NCBI GenBank assembly: GCA_965213575.1
Contig: CBDBZN010000003.1
Location: 1 to 64,000 of the forward strand
Reading direction: 5' to 3'
Length of the DNA: 64,000 nucleotides
From: JAUHXS01 sp965213575
Lineage (GTDB): Bacteria > Bacteroidota > Bacteroidia > Chitinophagales > JAUHXS01
A model generated the notes under the pieces. That model did no database searches and was not told where the DNA came from. It saw only the letters and a list, made by a program, of their open reading frames with translations. The position numbers were made by a program, and so were the translations under genes. Shown here piece by piece: positions 39,513-47,635 of the stretch. Positions within the stretch are counted from its first letter, which is position 1. The number at the start of each line of letters is the position of its first letter.

Positions 39513-40511
39513 TCAAGATTTTTTTAGCTTTTTAATGTCTCCTTCTAACTCTTTCAAACTCGCTTCCTTTTCAATCGCTTTTTGGCGCTTTTTAAATTTC
39601 TCATATTCTACTTCTGATTTCTCCAATGCCATTTTATGAGATATTTTTCCTGCGTGGGTAAGCAACTCCCTGCCGTTTAGTTGTAAAATGGAATCCAATC
39701 GCTCAATCCAATCTTTCATATACATTGGTGTTTTCTGCTGTGCCATTGTCCCGGCAAATGCCAAATACTGTTCAACCAACAAGCCCAAAAGTTTTATCTC
39801 GTCTTCTTCCAAATAGTTTTGGGCAATGCTTACTTCGGCTTTCTTAATGGAAGCCACCTGCTTTTTGTCATAAGAGAGCATTCCCATCAAGGGCAAACTG
39901 GCATCCACACGTCTGTACACCAATTCGGCTTCGGTTTGCTCACTGATGGCCCAAAGCAGTTTGTTTTGCACGATTTTGAAAAACTCAATGGTTTTTTCGT
40001 CTTTCGGGTCATAGTCTATACTGGTGGCATAGATGTCTTTGATTTTTTGGTAGAAAAATTTCTCCGAAAGGCGTATCTCCCGAATGCGCTCTTGAAGTTC
40101 GTTGAAATAGTTCATTGAGCTGCCCGACTTAAAGCGGTCATCATTAAGCGTAAAGCCTTTAACGATGTATTCTTTTAATCGCTGCGTTGCCCAAATGCGG
40201 AATTGTGTGCCCTGAACTGACTTTACCCGATACCCAACCGATATGATAACATCTAAATTGTAGTGGTCAAGCTCACGCTCCACCTCACGATTGCCTTCGG
40301 TTTGAACTGTCCGGAATTTCCGGACAGTTGAACTTTTCTCCAATTCACCCTCATTGAAAATATTGCTGATATGCTCACTGATGGTACGTTTGTCCTTACC
40401 AAACAATTGCCCCATTTGTGCCTGGGTAAGCCAAACGGTTTCTTCCTGCAAGCGAACATCTATCTTGATGTTACCGTCTTGGTTTTGGTATATGAGGATG
40501 TCGCTGGTCAA
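39513..40511 (-). CDS. rhuM: RhuM family protein
   Basis: A 332-residue RhuM-type protein. The N-terminal domain (1-75, VWLTQAQMGQLFGKDKRTISEHI) is a helix-turn-helix-like DNA-binding region; the central part has HYNLDVIISVGYRVKSVQGTQFRIWATQRLKEY, the RhuM core; the C-terminus is a coiled coil (about 285-332). Originally described in a Salmonella pathogenicity island, the family is often found inside type I restriction operons of Bacteroidota, where its function is unclear. It lies between Abi_C (86 nt upstream) and GxxExxY copy 1. Its stop codon falls in the TCTTGAACTATGATT motif discussed for GxxExxY. Confidence 0.88.
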   Translation of the reverse strand: MTSDILIYQNQDGNIKIDVRLQEETVWLTQAQMGQLFGKDKRTISEHISNIFNEGELEKSSTVRKFRTVQTEGNREVERELDHYNLDVIISVGYRVKSVQGTQFRIWATQRLKEYIVKGFTLNDDRFKSGSSMNYFNELQERIREIRLSEKFFYQKIKDIYATSIDYDPKDEKTIEFFKIVQNKLLWAISEQTEAELVYRRVDASLPLMGMLSYDKKQVASIKKAEVSIAQNYLEEDEIKLLGLLVEQYLAFAGTMAQQKTPMYMKDWIERLDSILQLNGRELLTHAGKISHKMALEKSEVEYEKFKKRQKAIEKEASLKELEGDIKKLKKS

Positions 40512-40597
40512 ATTGTTAAAATTTAATGCTTTTGGTTTCTTTAAATGTTTTAAACAAGAAGATTGCCACCGAGCCTGCTAAATTGACTGCTAATTCA

Positions 40598-41272
40598 CTA
40601 TGTCTTTCTGATGGTTTGATGTTTTTTTTTGCTTTTTCCGTGAGCATCTCCAAGTTTGTTTCTCAACGCTCCTAATCCACTAACAATACCGCTTGCTCCC
40701 CCAAGAATTTGTTTAAAGATTTGCTCCTGATGATGTTCCGGTGCTAAGTTTAAAGATTTTGCAACTTCTCTATATAATTCTGGTAATTCAGCCGCATCAT
40801 TGTATTCAATATCTTGTTCGTCTAAAATGTGCTTTAATATGCTTTCAATTAATGTTCTAGCCGCTGTTATCGCACCTTCGGGTTCGATTTGTTTCCGTTC
40901 AAGAGCTTTTTGCCATTGCGAATGAATATGTGCTTCATCAAACACAATGCTTTCTTCTAAAGGTGAAGTAGATTTCTTTTCCAAATAGTTTAGGACTGGG
41001 GCAAACTCACTCCATAAAAAATCTCTACGTTCTTGATAAGTACTAAATCTTCCTTTTATAAATGTCCAAAATTGGTCAATAGTCCTTTTTGTCTTTATCC
41101 ATTCTGGTAGCAACTTTTCTAAGGCTTTGTTCCCAATCAGTTTAGTCCTTACTGTGGTATATAATTGATTATCAAAGTCACTCCCTGTAGCCCTTGCAAC
41201 TACTCCATCTTGGAAGTATTCGACAAGTTGAAATTCACTCAATTTATTTAGTTGGTCTAGTTCTTCTTTCAT
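40598..41272 (-). CDS. Abortive infection (Abi_C) family protein
   Basis: A protein of 224 residues from the ATG at 41272, chosen because it overlaps the hsdS stop by 4 nt (ATGA); an ATG 57 nt upstream lies inside hsdS. The C-terminal domain (about 150-215) is Abi_C: EGAITAARTLIESILKHIL, then LPELYREVAKSL and GLGALRNKLGDAHG. RNKLGDAH fits an R-x6-H HEPN ribonuclease signature. The N-terminal half is unassigned. Translational coupling inside the type I operon suggests it protects the host when restriction fails or monitors the complex; that is inference. Confidence 0.85.
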   Translation of the reverse strand: MKEELDQLNKLSEFQLVEYFQDGVVARATGSDFDNQLYTTVRTKLIGNKALEKLLPEWIKTKRTIDQFWTFIKGRFSTYQERRDFLWSEFAPVLNYLEKKSTSPLEESIVFDEAHIHSQWQKALERKQIEPEGAITAARTLIESILKHILDEQDIEYNDAAELPELYREVAKSLNLAPEHHQEQIFKQILGGASGIVSGLGALRNKLGDAHGKSKKKHQTIRKT

Positions 41273-42462
41273 CTCATCACTGGCTCTTTTTCCATACTCT
41301 CCACAACCCCTTTCATCAACACAGGGCAAAGCGGTTTTATACTTTCTTTCAACTGTTCATTGATGCGTTTACGAGCTTCTAAAGTATGGTAAATCGTAAC
41401 TATGGCTTCTTGAATTTTAATATCTGGAATGGGCAATTTTACATCACACATATCTGCCCAAGTGAATAGTTCCGTTGAACTTCCCCAAGAATGAAAACGA
41501 GCATATCGGTCAAATTCTGAACGATAAAAAAATAAATACAGATATGCTGGATTGAGTATGTTCAGAGCATCCTTTTTTACTCTAAATGCATTATTATTCC
41601 AACTTGTTAGAAAGGTTTCTTCGGTGTTGTTGTAACCTAAGCCTACCTTGTCACCCATCCGAGTTGTACGACTGTTGTAAACGAATTCACCTGGCGATAT
41701 CACATAAAATCTTTCGAGATTTCTTCCTGCATTATTCGCTTTTGTTGGCATAAACTGCTTGCTATTAGAAACCCCACGCACATCATCAACACCGTACTTC
41801 AAATCACTATTACGTAGCTCATTCAACTCAATATATTCTCCCAATCTTCTGAGTGGCTCTTTCTTAATCAAATCCTCAATGTAGGTATCACAAATCAGCT
41901 GCAAATCTTCTAAGCTGTTTGCGTAGGTTTTTTGGTTCGTGAGCAAGCCTTTGTATAGGGCTACATATTTGCTTTGTTCGTCAATATCAATATCTGGAAT
42001 TTCCATATCGCAAAGCCTATCCCATTCTAAACCTCCTCTCACACTGGAATCACAATATGTCCAAGCCTTTCTGTCAAATTCAGGGCGTTGAAACTCCATC
42101 ATCAAAAATTCTGGAAGTAATTCATTTTCATCAATTACCTCAAAAGTGATGTATGCAGGTGAGACAAGGGCAGGTTTGTCTTCTGTGAATAATGCAACAG
42201 GTAAAACTTCATCTCTGTTAACGTGCATTAAATTAGTAGCAAACTGTCCTTTTTGAATGACTTTGTATTTTGATAGGTCTAAACCCGATTGATTTGCTAC
42301 GGAAGGCATAAAGTTTTTGAAAATATTTACACCCAATAGATTAGAAACCGCCAAATCTTTATTGCGGTTGTTTATCTTTTGTATGTAATCTCCCAAGCGT
42401 CTGAACCTTGATTTTGCAAGATTTTCTTGATGACTTGATTTTTTAACTCCCTTTGTAATCAT
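41269..42462 (-). CDS. hsdS: Type I restriction-modification specificity subunit HsdS
   Basis: A 397-residue protein with two target-recognition domains: RLGDYIQKINNRNKDL... with FMPSVANQSGLDL (residues 22-75) and the paralogous RLGEYIELNELRNSDL... with FMPTKANNAGRNL (about 205-265). Each is followed by a conserved helical spacer (LICDTYIEDL and AIVTIYHTLEARKRINEQLKES), as expected for a subunit that recognises a bipartite site. The start codon lies in the repeated CTTGAACCATGATT motif that also ends hsdM and GxxExxY copy 2. It ends in an ATGA overlap with Abi_C. Confidence 0.93.
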   Translation of the reverse strand: MITKGVKKSSHQENLAKSRFRRLGDYIQKINNRNKDLAVSNLLGVNIFKNFMPSVANQSGLDLSKYKVIQKGQFATNLMHVNRDEVLPVALFTEDKPALVSPAYITFEVIDENELLPEFLMMEFQRPEFDRKAWTYCDSSVRGGLEWDRLCDMEIPDIDIDEQSKYVALYKGLLTNQKTYANSLEDLQLICDTYIEDLIKKEPLRRLGEYIELNELRNSDLKYGVDDVRGVSNSKQFMPTKANNAGRNLERFYVISPGEFVYNSRTTRMGDKVGLGYNNTEETFLTSWNNNAFRVKKDALNILNPAYLYLFFYRSEFDRYARFHSWGSSTELFTWADMCDVKLPIPDIKIQEAIVTIYHTLEARKRINEQLKESIKPLCPVLMKGVVESMEKEPVMR

Positions 42463-42879
42463 GGTTCAAGCCTTTTATTATTATGCACTCGTTTATGTTG
42501 AAGGCTTTTTGCACCAAAATTGATTAGCAAACCAATTTCAAGATTATAAGCCTCCACATAGTTCATTGCCTGTGCTAAATGCACATCCTCTAAATTTATT
42601 ATCGCTTTGATTTCTACCATAATTTTATCCTCAACAAAAAAATCTACTCTTCTTGTGCCAATGTCATATCCTTTGTACTGCAAAAGCATTTCATGCTCAC
42701 GACTAAATGCTATTCCATGCATTTGCATTTCAATTGCTAATGCTCTTTGGTAAACAACTTCCTGAAATCCATTTCCCAGATGCTTATGAACTTCCATTGC
42801 ACAACCTATAATTTTGTATGTTAAATCCTCATATTTCATAATCAAGTGATCGAATAATCCTTTTAAATCATGGTTCAAG
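42450..42879. repeat. Direct repeats bracketing GxxExxY copy 2
   Basis: CCTTTGTAATCATGGTTCAAG (one base more than twenty, 42450-42470) and its 19-of-21 match at 42859-42879 bracket the gene 409 bp apart. On the minus strand each copy spells the C-terminal codons LEP, a TGA stop and an overlapping ATG: the upstream copy ends hsdM, and the downstream copy ends GxxExxY and starts hsdS. Excision between them would restore a 4-nt hsdM/hsdS overlap. Confidence 0.85.
42459..42878 (-). CDS. GxxExxY family protein, copy 2
   Basis: A protein of 139 residues; the more likely start is the ATG at 42839 (126 residues), which aligns with copy 1 (ECAMEVHKHLGNGFQEVVY region), because the frame upstream overlaps hsdM. 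It carries GNGFQEVVY and the PD-(D/E)xK-like RRVDFFVEDKIMVEIKA. It sits between hsdM and hsdS, bracketed by near-perfect 21-bp direct repeats. Its stop overlaps the hsdS start by 4 nt, keeping translational coupling. The position suggests a cassette inserted into an existing hsdM-hsdS junction. Confidence 0.85.
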   Translation of the reverse strand: MNHDLKGLFDHLIMKYEDLTYKIIGCAMEVHKHLGNGFQEVVYQRALAIEMQMHGIAFSREHEMLLQYKGYDIGTRRVDFFVEDKIMVEIKAIINLEDVHLAQAMNYVEAYNLEIGLLINFGAKSLQHKRVHNNKRLEP

Positions 42880-44442
42880 ACTGTAACCCAAAGTTTTAAA
42901 AACGTTTATCAATTGTGCTTGTGAGTCTTCTTCTTCTTTTAGCAGGGTTTTAAAATCTTGCTGAATGCGTTTCATTTCGGTGTCAAAGTCAATGCCGCTG
43001 TCTTTGTCCACAAACTCAATGTATTTGCTCGGTACCAATGAAAAATTGTTGGCTTTCAAATCTTCAAAACGGGCAGATTTACAAAACTCGGGTACATCTT
43101 TGTAGGTGGTTTCATAATCGGCTTGTTGCCAATTGTGAAAGTTTAGTGCTACTTCCTTTATATCGTCTTCTGTGAGTTCAATGTATTTTTTCTCGTACTC
43201 GCTGCCCCAACGCCTTAAATCCATAAATAGGATTTCGCCTGAGCGGTCTCGGTAGTTTTTGGGTTTGTCTTTGGTATTGTCCGTACGTTGCTTTTTGTTT
43301 TTGTTCAAAATCCAAAGCGTAACGCTGATGTCAGTGGTATAAAAGGTATCTCGGGGAATGATGATAATGGCTTCCACCATATCATTTTCAATCAACTTTC
43401 TACGGATTTTATATTCTTCGCCACCGCCCGAAAGTGCGCCATTGGCAAGAATGAAACCTGCTACGCCATTTTCAGAAAGTTTGCTCACCATATTCAAAAT
43501 CCAACCGTAGTTGGCGTTGCTTTTTGGTGGTACTTCATAGCCCATCCAACGTGGGTCGTCCAAGAGTTCGTTTTCCCCTCGCCAATCCTTCAAGTTAAAT
43601 GGCGGATTCGCCATAATGTAATCGGCTTTCAGGTCTTTATGTTGGTCGTTGGAAAAAGTGTCTGCGTGTTTGTCGCCAAGGTTGGCAGCAATACCACGAA
43701 TGGCTAAATTCATTTTCGCCAATTTGTAAGTGGTAGGCGTGTTTTCCTGTCCGTAAATGGAAACTTCTTTTTTGCTTCCCTGATGTGCTTCAATAAATTT
43801 GATAGACTGCACAAACATTCCGCCTGTTCCACAGCAAGGGTCATAAATGATGCCTTTATAGGGCTCTATCAATTCTGCCATCAAGTTCACAATGGTTTTG
43901 GGCGTATAAAATTCGCCTTTGCCTTTTCCGCTGCTTTCTTTCAGGGCAAACTTGCCCAAGAAATATTCATACACATGTCCAATTACATCTTGTCCGTTGT
44001 CTTTGAGCGTGTCAATGTCGTTGATGGTGTCGAGTAGGGAAGCGAGCTTGGTTTTGTCCAATGCCAAACGTGAAAAATAATTGTCGGGCAAAGCCCCTTT
44101 TAACGCAGGGTTGTTTTTCTCAATGGTGTTGAGAGCCGTGTCAATTTTTAGGGAAATGTCGTTTTGCTTGGCATTTTTGATAATGTAGCTCCACCGGGAA
44201 ATTTCTTCCAAGTAGAACACATTTTTCATAGCGTAGAAATCTTTCATTTCCACGTATTTTTCTTTGCCTTCGGCAATCAGTTCTTTTCTGCGTTGCTCAA
44301 ATTTGTCGCTGGCGAATTTCAGGAAAATCAATCCGAGTACTACATGTTTGTACTCGGCAGGCTCTACCGAACCTCTCAACTTGTCGCACGATTGCCACAA
44401 GGTTTCTTCAATCGCTTTTTCCTTTACTTTCTGTTTGGCCAT
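42868..44442 (-). CDS. hsdM: Type I restriction-modification methyltransferase HsdM
   Basis: A 524-residue N6-adenine methyltransferase. The N-terminal HsdM_N helical domain (7-150) precedes the catalytic domain with the SAM motif DPCCGTGGMF (201-210) and NPPF (279-282), where the adenine is methylated. With HsdS it methylates the host site, and with HsdR it restricts. The C-terminal SLEP overlaps the junction repeat. It is the first gene of the module 2 operon. Confidence 0.95.
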   Translation of the reverse strand: MAKQKVKEKAIEETLWQSCDKLRGSVEPAEYKHVVLGLIFLKFASDKFEQRRKELIAEGKEKYVEMKDFYAMKNVFYLEEISRWSYIIKNAKQNDISLKIDTALNTIEKNNPALKGALPDNYFSRLALDKTKLASLLDTINDIDTLKDNGQDVIGHVYEYFLGKFALKESSGKGKGEFYTPKTIVNLMAELIEPYKGIIYDPCCGTGGMFVQSIKFIEAHQGSKKEVSIYGQENTPTTYKLAKMNLAIRGIAANLGDKHADTFSNDQHKDLKADYIMANPPFNLKDWRGENELLDDPRWMGYEVPPKSNANYGWILNMVSKLSENGVAGFILANGALSGGGEEYKIRRKLIENDMVEAIIIIPRDTFYTTDISVTLWILNKNKKQRTDNTKDKPKNYRDRSGEILFMDLRRWGSEYEKKYIELTEDDIKEVALNFHNWQQADYETTYKDVPEFCKSARFEDLKANNFSLVPSKYIEFVDKDSGIDFDTEMKRIQQDFKTLLKEEEDSQAQLINVFKTLGYSLEP

Positions 44443-44464
44443 TTATTTTAAGCTTTTTTTTATC

Positions 44465-44781
44465 GTTTTCAAATTTCGTTCATTCTGTCCGAGCGTTGGC
44501 AAAAATCAAATGTGCTGTTTGTGCGGTTGGCTTTTTTGTATGTTGTCCAACGTAGAAATAAAAAACAATTATTTTTATTCCATATATGTAGCTATTTTAT
44601 TTAACTACTATAAATGTAATAATATTGAAGTCTTTGTGCAAATTATTAATATTTAATGTAAAACATAAAACCGCATAATTATACGAATAACTCTACGGTT
44701 TATGATAGCTTATCAAAGAGATGCTATACTCATTCAGTATAAAAAGTTAAACTGACACCTTCAATCTCCCGTTAATTCAAA
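44465..44781. repeat. Repeat B, copy 2: leader of the hsdM operon
   Basis: The equivalent of 35070-35286. The outer palindrome GCGTTGGC (44493-44500) faces CCAACG (44547-44552), with TGTGCTGTTTGTGCGG between. About 100 bp (roughly 44646-44744), containing AAACCG...CGGTTT inverted arms, are not present in copy 1. The remainder up to 44904 is AT-rich spacer without a gene. Confidence 0.8.
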
Positions 44782-44904
44782 AATTAAAAATTAAGCATTC
44801 AAAACTATTTTACAATCGTAGCTCGTAAATCTGCAATCATCAATTTGAAAATTATTCCTCTAACCTAGAAAAGGTCTGTAAAATTAACTTTAAGTTTGTA
44901 AAGT

Positions 44905-46239
44905 ATGTTTTCCAAACAAAAAATACAAGCGTATCTCCGATTTGTCCAGCACGATATTTGGCGCATGTCATTAGATGATCTCCCTAAGCGCAAATATTAT
45001 TTATTAAAGCAACTTAGAGTCCTTCTTTTAGCAATCAGGGGATTTAATGAGGATAAGTGTATGCTACAAGCTTCGGCACTCACTTTTTATTCTATGCTTT
45101 CAATTGTACCACTCATTGCAATGGCATTCGGCATAGCCAAAGGATTTGGGTTTGAGAAAATGATGGATGAGCAATTGTTAGAGATGTTTGGCCATCAAGA
45201 GGCAGTCCTGAGCCAAGTTTCTGCTTATGCACACGCTGCTTTAGATAATACACAGGGTGGGTTAGTAGCGGGAATAGGAATAGTGATCTTATTATGGACA
45301 GTTATGAAAGTATTGGGGAATATTGAAAGTTCTTTTAACGATATATGGGAAGTTAAAAAAGCAAGGTCTTGGCCGCGTAAATTCACAGACTATTTATCTA
45401 TTATGTTGATTGCTCCCATCCTGTTATCACTGTCAAGTAGTATAACTGTTTTTATGACTACAAATATTACGGAATTTGTAGAAAGCCTTAGATATTTAGG
45501 TTTTCTTGCTCCTATTATTGCTGCGTTGTTTAGTTTGTCAAAATTTGTTTTAATCTGGATTTTGTTGACTTTTTTATATTTAGTAATGCCTAATACTACT
45601 GTTAAATTTAAATCTGCTTTGATAGCCGGTATCTTAGCAGGAACGTTATATAGCATTACAGAGTGGATATTTGTTAGTTTCGAAGTTGGAGTAGCTCGTT
45701 ATAATGCCATATATGGTAGTTTTGCCGTTGTCCCGCTTTTTTTAGTATTTATGCAAACAGCTTGGTTAATCGTGCTATTTGGTGCTGAGTTGGCATTTGC
45801 ACAACAACACGTAAATCGATATGAATTTGAAATAGAATCCGCATCGATCAGTATAAATTATAAAAATCTATTGACGTTATGGGTGTTGCATATGTTAATT
45901 AAAAATTTCGAAAATGGTGAAAGGCCACCTACGCTTGCTGAGATTTCTAAAAACTTAAAAGTGCCAATGCGTTTACTACGGCAAATAGTTTTTGATTTGG
46001 AAGCAGCAGGATTAATCTCAGAAATAAAAACTAAAAAAGAAAAAGAAATGGCGTATCAGCCGGCACGAGATATACATAAATTAGATATCAGTACTATTCT
46101 TAATGACCTTAATAATTATGGAGTGGGGGAACTGCCTGTTCATAAAGATAAAGCATATAAAAATTTAGAAAATGCAATGGAAGCTTTTAAAAGACAAGTG
46201 TCTTTATCATTAGGGAATAAACTGCTCAAAGATATATAA
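44905..46239 (+). CDS. YihY/virulence factor BrkB family membrane protein
   Basis: A protein of 444 residues. It has six hydrophobic helices between about residues 40 and 300 with the family signature ALTFYSMLSIVPLIAMAFG (53-71) and VMPNTTVKFKSALIAGILAG (227-246). A C-terminal cytoplasmic extension (about 315-444) resembles a winged helix (LAEISKNLKVPMRLLRQIVFDLEAAGLI). The family was once called RNase BN by mistake; its role is unsettled. A TAAGTTTG -7-like box at 44891-44898 lies 7 nt before the ATG. This is the first gene beyond the defence island. Confidence 0.9.
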   Translation: MFSKQKIQAYLRFVQHDIWRMSLDDLPKRKYYLLKQLRVLLLAIRGFNEDKCMLQASALTFYSMLSIVPLIAMAFGIAKGFGFEKMMDEQLLEMFGHQEAVLSQVSAYAHAALDNTQGGLVAGIGIVILLWTVMKVLGNIESSFNDIWEVKKARSWPRKFTDYLSIMLIAPILLSLSSSITVFMTTNITEFVESLRYLGFLAPIIAALFSLSKFVLIWILLTFLYLVMPNTTVKFKSALIAGILAGTLYSITEWIFVSFEVGVARYNAIYGSFAVVPLFLVFMQTAWLIVLFGAELAFAQQHVNRYEFEIESASISINYKNLLTLWVLHMLIKNFENGERPPTLAEISKNLKVPMRLLRQIVFDLEAAGLISEIKTKKEKEMAYQPARDIHKLDISTILNDLNNYGVGELPVHKDKAYKNLENAMEAFKRQVSLSLGNKLLKDI

Positions 46240-46311
46240 CTTTAAGCCATTGCAAAGTCTCTGTCTGCACAATATGGCATAAAATAAACGTTAAATAATA
46301 AAAAATTTTAA

Positions 46312-47562
46312 ATGAAAAAATGGGGAATAATAGGCGCAGGGTTATTTTTAATAATATGTGTAATACTATGGTATTATAGTCCTTGGAAAAATGTATATGT
46401 CGCAGATGAAACTGAAGCTGTACATTATGATAACGAAGAGACTCTACCCATTCCGGATCCTACAATTGAATACGGGATTATAGTTGATTCTTTTTCTGTG
46501 CAAGATGGGAAAGTACAAAGAAATGAGAATCTGGCTACCATCTTTTCAAAATATAATATTTCAAACCAAACTATTTACGATATCACTCAAAAGGGAAAGG
46601 GTATTTTTGACCCAAGGAGAATTGCTAGAGGCAATAATTATAAAGTTTATTGTAATAATGATTCTGCTAAATCTGTGTGTTATTTTATATATGAAGAAGA
46701 TCCTATTAATTACATCATTTTTGGCTTTCAAGATTCTCTAAATGTATACAAATTTTCTAAAGATATTGATACCGTTACTGTTGAAAGATCCGGTGTAATT
46801 ACAACTTCTTTATATGTAGACATGATTAATAATGGAGCATCTCCATTGTTAGTGAACGAATTAGCCGATATATTTGGATGGGAAATTGATTTTTTCAGGG
46901 TTAATAAAGGAGATAGTTTTAAAGTAATATATGATGAATTCAGAATAGATAGCCAATTAGTGGATATTGGCCGCGTTCATGGAGCATATTTTAATAATTA
47001 TGGCAAATCCAGTTATGCCATATATTTTGAACAAGATAGCGTAGGAGATTATTTTGACACTGCCGGATATAGTTTGCAAAGATCACTTTTAAGATATCCT
47101 ATTAAATTTTCCAGGATAAGTTCGAGATATTCAGGAAAACGGTATCATCCTGTACTAAAGCGGTATAAATCTCATCTAGGCACTGATTTTGCTGCACCTA
47201 CCGGAACGCCTATTCGATCAGTAGGAACAGGAATTATTGATAAGGCAGGATTTACAAGAGGCAATGGAAATTATGTTAAAGTCAGGCACAATAGCACTTA
47301 CTCAACACAATATTTACACATGTCTAGAATAGCAAAAGGGATTAGAACTGGTGTCAAGGTAAAGCAAGGCCAATTAATTGGTTATGTTGGGAGTACTGGT
47401 TTAGCCACTGGGCCACATTTATGTTATCGTTTTTGGAAAAATGGCGTACAGGTAGATGCATTAAGAGTTAACTTGCCTCCTGCAACTCCTGTTAAAGAAG
47501 GGAATTTAGCCAGATACAATACCATTAAAGAAAAGATGATAGCGAGGTTGGACAACATATAA
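46312..47562 (+). CDS. M23 family peptidoglycan metallopeptidase (LytM-like)
   Basis: A protein of 416 residues with an N-terminal membrane anchor (7-25), an OapA/LysM-like and helical region, and a C-terminal M23 domain (about 280-395). HLGTDFAAPTGTPI supplies the H-x3-D zinc ligands and YLHMSRI a conserved His; the last motif reads GPHLCYRFW rather than the usual GPHLHYE, so Cys stands at the second His of HxH. It would cleave peptide cross-links if metal binding is retained, or act as an activator if not. Confidence 0.9.
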   Translation: MKKWGIIGAGLFLIICVILWYYSPWKNVYVADETEAVHYDNEETLPIPDPTIEYGIIVDSFSVQDGKVQRNENLATIFSKYNISNQTIYDITQKGKGIFDPRRIARGNNYKVYCNNDSAKSVCYFIYEEDPINYIIFGFQDSLNVYKFSKDIDTVTVERSGVITTSLYVDMINNGASPLLVNELADIFGWEIDFFRVNKGDSFKVIYDEFRIDSQLVDIGRVHGAYFNNYGKSSYAIYFEQDSVGDYFDTAGYSLQRSLLRYPIKFSRISSRYSGKRYHPVLKRYKSHLGTDFAAPTGTPIRSVGTGIIDKAGFTRGNGNYVKVRHNSTYSTQYLHMSRIAKGIRTGVKVKQGQLIGYVGSTGLATGPHLCYRFWKNGVQVDALRVNLPPATPVKEGNLARYNTIKEKMIARLDNI

Positions 47563-47635
47563 ACAACTAGGGGCCTTTATTTTTTAATTAAAAGTAAATT
47601 ATTCTTACATTAGTACCACAAAATCAATTTTACAT

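Noticed and set aside
46312..47562. Second programmed frameshift or fused gene in the M23 peptidase
   Set aside because: The 416-residue frame is continuous and has the expected domain order; the 85-codon overlapping frame inside it is a shadow.
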